Assembly (NCBI GenBank): GCA_964501185.1
Contig: CAZCRT010000008.1
Location: 22,688-86,687 of the forward strand
Direction of reading: 5' to 3'
DNA from: BS150m-G50 sp964501185 [NCBI: uncultured Bacteroidia bacterium]
GTDB lineage: Bacteria; CAIWAD01; BS150m-G50
DNA: 64,000 nt
The first letter of the stretch is position 1, and every line of letters starts with the position of its first letter. The translations under genes were made by a program, and so were the position numbers. The notes beneath the pieces are model-generated. The model was not told where the DNA came from and did not search any database. It saw nothing but the letters and a program-made list of their open reading frames with translations. This document shows, in pieces, positions 45,494-54,170 of this stretch.

Positions 45494-46563
45494 GCTGCTT
45501 CACTTTTGTTCTGATAGACCAGTGCCAGCACTTCGGCAATGGCCTGATAGAAATCAACCGGTACTTCCACACCTACATCCACAACGTGATACATTGCGCG
45601 GGTGAGGGGCGGATTTTCTATTACCGGAATATCGTTGTGCCCGGCAATTTCCCGGATACGCTCTGCGACCTTGCGGACCCCCTTGGCTACGACACGGGGA
45701 GCGCGCATATTTTCCTGTTCATATTTGAGTGCGATAGCGTAATGTGTCGGGTTGGTGATCACAACATCCGCGTCCGGGACGTCATTCAGCATCCGCCGGA
45801 ACGCCATCTCAAACTGCAGTGAACGGACATGTGATTTCAACAGCGGGTCACCCTCGGTCTGCTTACGCTCATCCTTGACTTCCTGTTTAGTCATCTTCAG
45901 TTTGCGCGAGTGTTCCCATTTCTGAAACCACCAGTCGAATGCTGCGATCGCGCTCAGGAAAACCGCAGTCCAAATGATCAGGTTGCGTGTACTTTCCGCA
46001 ACTGCCATCAGCATGCCGGCGGTAGTCGAGTCACCCAGCCGGGAAAAATCTCCCAACTCGTTCTTTACTACCAGCCACGCGACAAATCCCACCACAGTGA
46101 TCTTGACGAAGTTCTTCACCAGTTCGTTGAGAGAGCGGGTGGAGAAAATGTTCTTCAATCCCTTTACCGGGTTCATTTTATTGAAATCAGGTTTGATCGA
46201 TTCGGCTGAAGCGAGGAAGCCAACCTGTGACAGATTGGCTGCCAGGCCGATAACCAGTACCAGCAGCATGAAGGGCAGCACCGCTCTGGCAGTAATACCC
46301 ACACTGAAGCTGCCAATCTCCTGAACCTGATCGATTTCAACAGGCCAGCTGGATGCATGACTGTAGATGTAGCGGAATCCACCGGTGATGGTCGCCATTA
46401 TCTGACCACCCAGTATCATCAACGCCAGCAGGCCACCCAGAATCACGGCAGCGGAGTTAATCTCCATGCTCTTGGCGACGTTACCCTTCTTGCGTGCGTC
46501 ATCGCGCCGCTTCTGGGTTGCCGGTTCTGTTTTGTCCTGGAAGGATGTCTGCTCATCAGCCAT
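45490..46563 (-). CDS. flhB: Flagellar export apparatus protein FlhB
   Basis: A 357-residue inner-membrane protein that switches export specificity from hook to filament. Four hydrophobic helices are followed by a cytoplasmic domain with the autocleavage site NPTH in VVITNPTHYAIAL and the RKLKMTKQEVKDERKQTEGDP linker split over two helices. Cleavage between Asn and Pro should occur as in the family. It is the first gene of the minus-strand flagellar run; about 250 nt upstream show no clear sigma-54 or sigma-28 promoter. Confidence 0.97.
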   Translation of the reverse strand: MADEQTSFQDKTEPATQKRRDDARKKGNVAKSMEINSAAVILGGLLALMILGGQIMATITGGFRYIYSHASSWPVEIDQVQEIGSFSVGITARAVLPFMLLVLVIGLAANLSQVGFLASAESIKPDFNKMNPVKGLKNIFSTRSLNELVKNFVKITVVGFVAWLVVKNELGDFSRLGDSTTAGMLMAVAESTRNLIIWTAVFLSAIAAFDWWFQKWEHSRKLKMTKQEVKDERKQTEGDPLLKSHVRSLQFEMAFRRMLNDVPDADVVITNPTHYAIALKYEQENMRAPRVVAKGVRKVAERIREIAGHNDIPVIENPPLTRAMYHVVDVGVEVPVDFYQAIAEVLALVYQNKSEAA

Positions 46564-46815
46564 AGGAAAAAGCTGCCCTGTTTCTATTGTTCACAGGTCA
46601 GAAGGCAAAATCCATTCCATTTATGGCCATTGTGGTGAGAGGAGGGGGAGGTTTTCTCAACTAACCTCGTTCATCGTTGTAAGGGATGGAAAAACAATGG
46701 GTAACGGTTGATGCAGGTCGAAAGCTGGTTAGCTGCAGAGCATGGGAGATACCGAATAGAGTTCGGAAGTTCGCTACTCGAACGGTTGCGAAGCTGCTAA
46801 AATTGCCGGGAGCAG

Positions 46816-47868
46816 TTAGACTATCCGCAGCCCTTTACCATCGTAACCGGTAATCTCACCGATCAGGCAGGCGTTCTTGACACCATGTTCCAACAGGCTT
46901 TGCAGCAGTCGGTCACTCTCATTGCCAGCGACGGCAATCAGCAGGCCACCGGAAGTCTGTGGATCGTAGAGCAGTTGCTGATCTTTCCAGCTGATTTCCC
47001 GGTTGAATTCCAGTTCGGAAGCTACCTTTTCGTAGTTGGGCTTGTTGGCACCGGTACCGACTTTGTCGTAATACAACTCCTGCGCCTGTGTGAAAAATGG
47101 CAGCGACTCTAAGTTGATCCGCATGGTAACACCACTGGTGGCAGCCATCTTGCCGGCATGTCCGGCCAGGCCGAAACCGGTCACATCAGTACAGGCGTGT
47201 ACCGTGAAATCTGTTAACACTTCTGCAGCGACGCGGTTGAGTGTAATCATCGACTCAATCACAGGTTCCAGATTCTCCGGCAGGGTTTTACCGGCATTGT
47301 TACCGTTGATGATGACACCGGTACCGAGTGGTTTGGTGAGGATAAGCCTGTCTCCCGGTTGCGCTGTTGAGTTGCGCAGGATCCGGTCAGGATGTACCAG
47401 GCCATTGACCGACAGGCCGTATTTCGGCTCCGGATCATCGGTAGTATGTCCACCGATCAGTATTGCCCCCGCTTCACTGATCTTGCTCAAACCGCCGGCC
47501 AGCACCTGCTGAAAAACAGTCACATCCTGGGTACCGGGCAGCCCCAGCAGATTGAGAGCAGTAATCGGCCGCGCACCCATGGCATAAATGTCACTCAATG
47601 CATTAGCAGCTGCTATCTGGCCGAATGTGTAGGGATCGTCAACCGGAGGGGTGATCCAGTCACCGGTAACTACCAGCGCCTGTTCATCCGATAGCCTGTA
47701 AACACCGGAATCATCACCGGTATCGATACCTACCAGGACATCTGAATCCTGTTGAGTATGCACATCAGCCAGTATTTTATCCAACCCGACCGGGTCAATC
47801 TTGGCCGCTCAACCGCACTTGTGTGCCAGTGATGCCAGTCCCGGTTGATCTGTGAGGTGTAGTTTCAT
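46816..47868 (-). CDS. selD: Selenophosphate synthetase with in-frame UGA (selenocysteine)
   Basis: Makes selenophosphate, the selenium donor for selenocysteine and selenouridine. The reading frame starts at ATG 47868 (MKLHLTDQPGLASLAHKCG) and meets TGA at 47811-47809 as codon 20, exactly where SelD has its catalytic Cys/Sec, before the essential Lys (UAAK). It then continues without interruption to a TAA, giving 350 residues. VGIDTGDDSGVYRL, LSDIYAMGARPITALNLLG and GGHTTDDPEPKYGLS are normal SelD motifs. Standard calling would start at an internal TTG (47784) and lose the active site. A candidate SECIS hairpin follows the UGA. Confidence 0.93.
47781..47811 (-). promoter_or_regulatory. UGA codon and candidate SECIS element in selD
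   Basis: After the UGA (47811-47809) and 10 nt, the transcript can form a 7-pair stem UUGACCC / GGGUUGG (three wobble pairs) with apical loop GGUC. A GGU-type apical loop close behind the codon is what bacterial SECIS elements show. This is a by-eye fold. Confidence 0.6.
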
Positions 47869-47953
47869 CTTTTTTCCATTTAGTTCAGGAATATAATAAT
47901 ATTGAGCTGCGGGGCGCAAATGCCAGTTTATTTTCCTTTTATAAGCTCGATGA

Positions 47954-47982
47954 TTGCAGTTTCCTGCCCTGACCGGTATTTT
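47954..47982 (+). promoter_or_regulatory. Candidate promoter for the 48 kb carboxypeptidase
   Basis: TTGCAG (47954-47959), 17 nt, TATTTT (47977-47982), about 60 nt before the start codon, in the divergent spacer with selD. A perfect 10-bp palindrome GTTCATGAAC lies downstream at about 48001-48010. Confidence 0.4.
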
Positions 47983-48042
47983 ATGATGAGTATATAAACC
48001 CGTTCATGAACCTGGATATACCTGGTAAAAGGAGAAACTCCC

Positions 48043-51000
48043 ATGTCTAAATGGATCATTGTACCAACAGCTATGCTGGTAGTGCTGATACAACTGACAG
48101 CAGCTCCTGCTGTTGATGCAGCAGAGACCCGTACCCTGATGAAAATTGACAATGCTACCCCCCTGCAGATGCAGTTACTGGCGCAGGGCCATTACCACGT
48201 CGACAGGGTTGTTGATAACGAGGTTGAACTCTGGTTGAATGAATCAGAACTGGGTAAGCTGCAGGAGCAGGGGATACGACCATACAGTATACCTGACCAG
48301 GCTTATGAGATGTTTCTGCATTTACAGGCAACAGCCCGTGACGATGGCGGCTGGCGCGATTACCATAACTACAGCCAGGTTACCGGTTATCTGCAGAACC
48401 TGAATGATACCTATCCGGACATCACAGAATTGTTCAGTATCGGCCAGACGGTGGATGGGCGGGAGCTCTGGGTTCTCCGGATTACTGATAATCCGGATGT
48501 TGAAGAAGATGAACCGGAGTTCAAATATATCTCCACCATGCATGGCAACGAACCGGTAGGCACGGAAATGCTGCTCGAGTTGTGCGATCTGCTGTTGGAA
48601 GGATACGGCCTTATTCCCCGGTATACCAACATCATAGACAATATCGACCTTTCCATTCTGCCGATGATGAACCCTGATGGTAATGATGCCGGAACCCGCA
48701 GCAATGCTAACGGTGTCGATCTAAACCGCAATTTTCCGGATCAATACGATGACCCTTTCAACACCCCTGACGGGCGTGAGCCGGAGACCGCTGCAGTGAT
48801 GAACTGGACAGCAGCAGAGAACTTCATCCTCTCAGCTAATTTCCATACCGGCGCCCTTGTAGTCAATTATCCCTTTGACAGCAATCCGCAGGGAACCAAT
48901 ACTTTCTCCCCCTCACCGGATGAGGACCTTTTCGTCGTCATGTCAGAAGCTTACTCCATACATAATTCACCGATGTGGAACGGAAGTTTTTATCACGGGA
49001 TAACCAACGGTGCTGACTGGTACTGTATTTACGGTGGCATGCAGGATTGGAACTATGTCTGGGAGGGGGGCATGGAGGTCACAGTCGAGCTCAGTAACAC
49101 ATCCTGGCCGGATGGTTCCGTCCTGCCACAGCTCTGGAATGACAACCGGGAATCGATGCTGTCTTACCTCGAGTATTCCCTGGAAGGTATCCGGGGGGTG
49201 ATTATCGACGCCGACACAGGATTGCCAATAGCAGCCACAGTATGCCTTGAAGGCAATCCACATGAAACCTACAGCGATCCGGATGTGGGCGATTATCACC
49301 GTATCTGTCTCCCGGGGACATACACCCTGGTGGTCAGCAAGCAGTTCTATGAAAGTGCCACAATTCCGGGTGTCTTTGTTATGGACGGCATGCCTACCGA
49401 AGTGGATGTAGCTCTGACCCCGCTTGCACCGACACCTGACCTGCAGCTGATTGCCACACTGATAGACGATGGGGGTGACGGTGTGCTGGATCCAGGTGAA
49501 ACTGCCTGGTTGACGCTGGAACTTGCCAATGAAGGCAATCAACCGGCCTCCAGCACACTCGGTATCATAACCGGTAGCAATCCGGAATTGACAATTAATG
49601 ATGGTGACGGCAGTTGGGGGACGATCAACCCGGAAACAACTGCCTGGAACAGTGGTGATCCCTTCCAAATGACTTTAGCTGCTGGTTGCCCGGTGGGAGA
49701 AGTACTGCCGCTGGAATTGAACCTGACTGCAGGTGACTACAGCACTGTTATCAGTTTTTCGTTGACGGCTGGCCTGCAGATCGAGGATTTCGAGAGTGGT
49801 GACTTTGCAGGGCTCCCCTGGACAATGGATGGCAGTGCCGGCTGGATAATCAGCGGGGCCCCTTACGAAGGAGCATGGTGCGCACAGTCGGGCAACATCG
49901 GCAACAACCAGACTTCCGAATTGCACCTGACTGTCGACGTGGTAGCGCCCGGTGATATTGCCTTCCAGTATAAAGTCTCCTCAGAAGACACTTACGATTA
50001 TCTCCGTTTCCTGATTGATGGAACGCCGCAGGCTGCCTGGGCCGGAGAAGAGGGCTGGAGTGAGTACAGTTGCGCTGTAGCTGCCGGTGAGCATCAGTTC
50101 AGCTGGATTTTTGACAAGGATAATTCCGTCAGCCATGGCAGCGACTGTGGCTGGATTGACTATATTGTATTCCCGCCGCTGGCCGCGCTCCCCTTCCCGG
50201 AAATCGATGTGGATCCCACTGCCTTCAGCATCAACCTGGAGCCGGGTGAGTCTACGCTGGAATTGCTGACTATCGACAACAGTGGCGACGCTGAGCTGGA
50301 TTATACAGTGCAGGTTTCCATTGATGGTGAACCAACCGCAGTTCCACACATGGAGTTGCGCAAAGGAGAGGATGATCCCCGAACAGGTCAGTTCGGTCGT
50401 GACCAGGGGAGGCCGGATGGTTTTGGCCATTACTGGATAGATAGTGATCAGCCGGAGGGACCGGCTTACAACTGGATAGAAATCAGCAGCGTTGGAACTT
50501 CTCCCGGTGACCAGGATGATGGTAACTATGGCCCGATCCCGCTCGGGTTCACAGTCGATTTCTACGCCTGGGCTTATGACGCGATCCGTATATGTACCAA
50601 CGGCTGGCTCTCTTTCGCCTCAACCGTCACTGAATACGACAACCAGGGGATCCCGGACAGCGCTGAGCCGAACGGCCTGATAGCGCCCTTCTGGGACGAC
50701 CTGAATCCTTCCAGCAGCGGTACTGTTTACTACTATGCTGATGCAGCCAACCAGCGCTTCATAGTTGAGTGGGACGGTGTAGTGCTATATGGAACCGAAG
50801 ATGCGCAGACCTTCCAGGTGATTATCAACGCCGACGGAACCATACTCTACCAGTACCAGACGGTAACTGATGGCACAAGTTGTACGGTTGGAATTGAGAA
50901 CCAGGATGGCAGTGATGGGTTGGAGATAGTCTTTAATGCCCCTTATCTGCATGACGGCCTGGCAATACTGATTGATCACAGCACACCCTGGCTTACTGTC

Positions 51001-51378
51001 AATCCAATGGCAGGCAGCGTTGGCCCTTACGACTTCACACTGCTGGATGTGATGTTTAACGCGACAGAAGTAACGGAAGGGACATATACCGGGAGTATTA
51101 CGATTTTCTCCAATGATCAGGATGAAAGCATTATCGTGGTTCCGGTCACCCTTGAGGTTGGTACCATTGAGCCCGATCCGATAACTGACCTGCAGATCGT
51201 GTATGCGGGTGACAGCATATTCCTTTCCTGGAGTGCGGTTCCCGGAGTGACATTGTATCACATTTATGAGTGTGATACACCATACGGAACCTTTATGAAT
51301 GTGGGCAGTACGGCTGAGACTGAAGTAGTGCTTCCGGTATCAGCCGCTAAATTCTACCGTGTAACATCGGATTTCTAG
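48043..51378 (+). CDS. Secreted multidomain M14 zinc carboxypeptidase
   Basis: A 1111-residue exported metallopeptidase. Signal peptide (about 1-27), an N-terminal prodomain (about 30-95), then an M14 domain with HGNEPVGTE zinc ligands (H167, E170), GVDLNRNFPD (about 225) and catalytic Glu in EVTVELSN (about 349). A regulatory-like beta domain, CARDB-like and jelly-roll modules follow. Next come a PDGFGHYWIDSDQ module shared with the C25 protease and a terminal FN3-like domain ending KFYRVTSDF. Unlike the protease cassette it lacks a PNPFN sorting signal. It carries the window's only inverted pair of TGTATCAC repeats near its 3' end. Confidence 0.9.
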   Translation: MSKWIIVPTAMLVVLIQLTAAPAVDAAETRTLMKIDNATPLQMQLLAQGHYHVDRVVDNEVELWLNESELGKLQEQGIRPYSIPDQAYEMFLHLQATARDDGGWRDYHNYSQVTGYLQNLNDTYPDITELFSIGQTVDGRELWVLRITDNPDVEEDEPEFKYISTMHGNEPVGTEMLLELCDLLLEGYGLIPRYTNIIDNIDLSILPMMNPDGNDAGTRSNANGVDLNRNFPDQYDDPFNTPDGREPETAAVMNWTAAENFILSANFHTGALVVNYPFDSNPQGTNTFSPSPDEDLFVVMSEAYSIHNSPMWNGSFYHGITNGADWYCIYGGMQDWNYVWEGGMEVTVELSNTSWPDGSVLPQLWNDNRESMLSYLEYSLEGIRGVIIDADTGLPIAATVCLEGNPHETYSDPDVGDYHRICLPGTYTLVVSKQFYESATIPGVFVMDGMPTEVDVALTPLAPTPDLQLIATLIDDGGDGVLDPGETAWLTLELANEGNQPASSTLGIITGSNPELTINDGDGSWGTINPETTAWNSGDPFQMTLAAGCPVGEVLPLELNLTAGDYSTVISFSLTAGLQIEDFESGDFAGLPWTMDGSAGWIISGAPYEGAWCAQSGNIGNNQTSELHLTVDVVAPGDIAFQYKVSSEDTYDYLRFLIDGTPQAAWAGEEGWSEYSCAVAAGEHQFSWIFDKDNSVSHGSDCGWIDYIVFPPLAALPFPEIDVDPTAFSINLEPGESTLELLTIDNSGDAELDYTVQVSIDGEPTAVPHMELRKGEDDPRTGQFGRDQGRPDGFGHYWIDSDQPEGPAYNWIEISSVGTSPGDQDDGNYGPIPLGFTVDFYAWAYDAIRICTNGWLSFASTVTEYDNQGIPDSAEPNGLIAPFWDDLNPSSSGTVYYYADAANQRFIVEWDGVVLYGTEDAQTFQVIINADGTILYQYQTVTDGTSCTVGIENQDGSDGLEIVFNAPYLHDGLAILIDHSTPWLTVNPMAGSVGPYDFTLLDVMFNATEVTEGTYTGSITIFSNDQDESIIVVPVTLEVGTIEPDPITDLQIVYAGDSIFLSWSAVPGVTLYHIYECDTPYGTFMNVGSTAETEVVLPVSAAKFYRVTSDF
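51254..51279 (+). repeat. Inverted pair of the TGTATCAC repeat
   Basis: Two copies face each other: TGTATCACA (51254-51262) and TGTGATACA (51271-51279), 9-bp perfect arms with an 8-nt loop. They lie about 100 nt before the stop of the carboxypeptidase gene and encode the residues LYHIYECDT. In species with uptake sequences such inverted pairs often act as terminators; here there is no T-run. Confidence 0.85.
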
Positions 51379-51635
51379 TCTGACGTGGATACCGGCAAGC
51401 CGGCGCCTGGGTCAGACGCTGTGCATGCAGCGGACAAATCCCCCGCTGATGCACAGCCCGCAGTGTAGAACGTGAATAACATAAAGCCCCGGGGTGAAGG
51501 AGTCAGCTGAGATCAAATCTGATCAATCCTCCATGCTTCTGTTGCACCCTGTCATTTGGACTAATCATCACAATCTGCTAGATTAACGGAACAATCATGA
51601 GATTGTTCCGTCCAATAGCAAAAACAGGAACCACT

Positions 51636-52460
51636 ATGCAGATGCAGAATCAGTACCGTCCATCGTTTCGTCAGATGCTTCCACAGGGGGTGCGCTGGCT
51701 ACTGGGGCTCAATATCGGTATATTTCTCCTGCAGTCAATGATACCTTCCAATATCTGGTTGCGTGGTCTGGCGCTTATTCCTGCACAGGTCATTTCGGGA
51801 GCGCAGGTCTGGCGCCTGGTAACCTACATGTTTCTGCACGGTAGCCTCTGGCATCTGCTGATCAATATGCTGGTGCTCTGGATGTTTGGTGCTGAGCTGG
51901 AGCGACGCTGGGGGACCCGCGCGTTTCTGCGTTACTACTTCATTACCGGGATCGGTGCCGCACTGTTCGGATTCTTCACCTACCATGATTACGTCATTGG
52001 TGCTTCCGGTGCTATCTACGCCCTGATGCTGGCGTACGGCCTGCTGTTCCCCAACCGTGTGATTTACCTGTATGCGGTTTTGCCTGTAAAGGCGAAATAC
52101 TTCGTCATCGGATTACTGGGAATTTCTCTGCTCTCCGGTATTGGCGGTTCTTTTTCTGCCGGGCAATCGGGTGGTGGTATTGCCCACTTCGTACACCTGG
52201 GTGGAATGCTGGTCGGATTTGTCTACCTGCGCTGGGATCTGATTCAGAAATGGTGGCGGTCGTTTCAACATCAGAAGCGAATGCAGCAGCACAACCAGAA
52301 AAAAAATGTCGAAAAGGAAAAATTGCGTCAGGTCGAACAGCGGGTTGACGATCTACTGGCGCGCATCAGCGAGAATGGTTTTGATTCACTCAGCGAGAAG
52401 GAAAAGACATTTCTGAAACAGGCCAGCGACTGGTTAGCCAGGCACAGAAAACATGAGTAA
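51636..52460 (+). CDS. Rhomboid family intramembrane serine protease
   Basis: A 274-residue membrane protease that cleaves other membrane proteins within the bilayer. About six helices; the nucleophile is in GASGAIYALMLAYG and the partner His in GGIAHFVHLGGMLVG, with HLLINMLVLWMFG as the L1/TM2 histidine motif. A basic coiled cytoplasmic tail (about 205-274) follows. The ATG at 51636 follows AGGA; an ATG at 51597 is in frame. It overlaps rsmE by 8 nt. Confidence 0.9.
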   Translation: MQMQNQYRPSFRQMLPQGVRWLLGLNIGIFLLQSMIPSNIWLRGLALIPAQVISGAQVWRLVTYMFLHGSLWHLLINMLVLWMFGAELERRWGTRAFLRYYFITGIGAALFGFFTYHDYVIGASGAIYALMLAYGLLFPNRVIYLYAVLPVKAKYFVIGLLGISLLSGIGGSFSAGQSGGGIAHFVHLGGMLVGFVYLRWDLIQKWWRSFQHQKRMQQHNQKKNVEKEKLRQVEQRVDDLLARISENGFDSLSEKEKTFLKQASDWLARHRKHE

Positions 52461-53199
52461 GATACCGGGGCTGCACCTGCTGTCATTACCGGCTTCACTG
52501 CCACCAGCCGGCGGTGAGCTTGAGTGGGAGGGAAAAGCAGCACATCACCTCCTGAAAGTGCTGCGTGTTTCGCCGGGTGACGAAGTCCGTCTGGGAGATG
52601 GCATGGGCACTATCCTGGCCGCCCGGGTTCTTCCCAAATCTCACAAGAATAGACTCCAGGTTTCAATTACAGAGGTTAGTGACACCCCACCTCCGGCTCC
52701 ATTGACAGTAGTATTCCCTCTGATTCGACGGGAACGGATGGAGTGGGGGATGGAAAAACTGGCCGAGATAGGGGTGCGGCGAGTTATCCCCTGCCGTTTT
52801 GATCATTCTGACAGCTCCCGGGGGCAACTCCGGGCTGAAAGACTGGAGCAGCGGCTGCGGGAGGGATGTCGACAGTCCGGCAATCCCTGGCTGCCGGAGC
52901 TGGGGGCAGTCATTGACTTCGATCAGCTGCTCTCTGAAGAGTTTCCTGTTCATCAGCATCTGTTCCAGGGAGCAATTGATGGGGACACTGCTGCTGATAT
53001 CAATGACCGCATTGCACCGAATCAGACCGCTTTACTGCTGGTTGGCCCTGAAGGCGGTTTCTCGCAGCGGGAAATGGAATTGTTGTCCCGGCAGGAACAC
53101 ACTCAGTTCCTGCGACTTGGCAGGCACATCTTAAGGGCTGAGACTGCAGCTGTTCTGCTGGCGGCAACGGTCAGCGATCTGGTAATGAGAGACAGGTAG
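52453..53199 (+). CDS. rsmE: 16S rRNA m3U1498 methyltransferase
   Basis: Methylates N3 of U1498 in 16S rRNA. The 248-residue SPOUT-fold enzyme has a PUA-like N-terminal domain (HHLLKVLRVSPGDEVRLGDG) and the knotted SAM site LLVGPEGGFSQREMEL, ending LRLGRHILRAETAA. The start lies inside the rhomboid gene's end. Confidence 0.95.
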   Translation: MSKIPGLHLLSLPASLPPAGGELEWEGKAAHHLLKVLRVSPGDEVRLGDGMGTILAARVLPKSHKNRLQVSITEVSDTPPPAPLTVVFPLIRRERMEWGMEKLAEIGVRRVIPCRFDHSDSSRGQLRAERLEQRLREGCRQSGNPWLPELGAVIDFDQLLSEEFPVHQHLFQGAIDGDTAADINDRIAPNQTALLLVGPEGGFSQREMELLSRQEHTQFLRLGRHILRAETAAVLLAATVSDLVMRDR

Positions 53200-53284
53200 T
53201 TCAGCCATAATACTGTTATCCCGATTAACACTTTCTGCAACGATTCCACACCTGCCCGGATCATAATCCTGACAGAGAAAACAG

Positions 53285-53313
53285 TTGCTAAAAGTAGGAT
53301 ATCCCTGTAAAAT
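53285..53313 (+). promoter_or_regulatory. Candidate promoter of the HIT gene
   Basis: TTGCTA (53285-53290), 17 nt, TAAAAT (53308-53313): the best promoter match in the window. A TCTGAA / TTCAGA hairpin (53320-53341) lies in the leader. Confidence 0.6.
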
Positions 53314-53375
53314 TAAGTCTCTGAAAACTGAAAAATTCAGAATGAAGTTATCGTTCAGACTGAAGCGAGGTGCAT

Positions 53376-53717
53376 ATGTCTGACTGTCTTTTCTGTCGTA
53401 TCATTGAGAAAAAAATTCCAGCTGAGATAGTAATGGAACGGGACAACCTGATTGCTTTCCGTGACATTAATCCTCAGGCGCCGACACATGTGTTGATCAT
53501 ACCCCGCAAACATATCGCTTCCATAGACGATTTGCAGGGTGAAGACACATTGCTGGTCGGAGAACTGGTTCAGGCTGCCCGTGAAATCGCAGCTTCAGAG
53601 AGGTTGGGAGAAGGATACCGACTCGTCTTCAACTGTGGTAAACAGGGGGGACAGGATGTGTATCATATCCACCTGCATCTGCTTGGTGGCCGCAGTATGA
53701 AATGGCCTCCAGGTTGA
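53376..53717 (+). CDS. HIT-family nucleotide-binding protein
   Basis: A 113-residue histidine-triad protein of the HINT group, which hydrolyses AMP-linked substrates. The triad HIHLH is near the C-terminus, and CLFCRII at the N-terminus plus the later His give the usual zinc site. GAGG precedes the ATG; a GTG at 53370 is in frame. It stands alone behind a good promoter. Confidence 0.94.
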   Translation: MSDCLFCRIIEKKIPAEIVMERDNLIAFRDINPQAPTHVLIIPRKHIASIDDLQGEDTLLVGELVQAAREIAASERLGEGYRLVFNCGKQGGQDVYHIHLHLLGGRSMKWPPG

Positions 53718-53771
53718 TTAGCGATTCTCAGAAAGAATGGCCTTCGAATAATGTAGTAGATGAATCGCTTT

Positions 53772-53833
53772 TTAGTATTTCACACAGTGATGTTCTGGTA
53801 CAATTCCGTACGCATCGAAGAGTGAAATACTAA
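53772..53833 (+). promoter_or_regulatory. Long-spaced inverted repeat upstream of the FmdB-type gene
   Basis: TTAGTATTTCAC (53772-53783) and GTGAAATACTAA (53822-53833) are perfect 12-bp complements separated by 38 nt. A TACAAT hexamer (53799-53804) between them could be a -10 box. It may be a paired operator or a long hairpin; it ends about 35 nt before the start codon. Confidence 0.5.
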
Positions 53834-53867
53834 CACTGATAGTACAAGCTGATGAAGGAGATTTGAG

Positions 53868-54116
53868 ATGCCCAGTTACAGCTACAAGTGTCTCGATTGC
53901 GGACATGAGTACACCATGTTCCAGAAGATGACTGACGAACCGCATAGCACCGGCTGCCCCATCTGCGAGGGCCGCGTGCATCGTCTGATCGGTGCAGGTG
54001 CCGGTCTTGTGTTCAAGGGAACCGGTTTTTACATTACCGATTATAAGCGCAAAGAGAGTGCAGGAGCTGCTGTTGAATCCTCCGGTGGCTGCCAGGGTTG
54101 CAGCGCTAACAAATAA
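53868..54116 (+). CDS. FmdB-type zinc ribbon protein
   Basis: An 82-residue small protein with the FmdB regulatory-family opening MPSYSYKCLDCGHEYTMFQK. Paired cysteines CLDC and CPIC form a zinc ribbon, and the conserved GTGFYITDYKR segment follows. A final CQGC may bind metal as well. GAAGGAG precedes the ATG. Function in bacteria is not settled. It leads a set of thiol-related genes (selenocysteine glutaredoxin, DUF1858). Confidence 0.9.
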   Translation: MPSYSYKCLDCGHEYTMFQKMTDEPHSTGCPICEGRVHRLIGAGAGLVFKGTGFYITDYKRKESAGAAVESSGGCQGCSANK

Positions 54117-54170
54117 CTGCAGGTACGCCTGACCAGCAACCGGATGGCGTTTTGAAGTCGAGAGGAAACG

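Noticed and set aside
43901-45514. A 537-codon open frame on the plus strand opposite flhA
   Set aside because: It lies wholly antisense to a clear FlhA, has no ribosome-binding site and shows no recognisable domain, with long His/Gln/Asp runs typical of shadow translation. It is open only because of flhA codon use.
46564-46815. Small genes or sigma-54/sigma-28 promoters in the spacer before flhB
   Set aside because: I saw only a short AGGTT/AACCT hairpin and no convincing -24/-12 or sigma-28 box.
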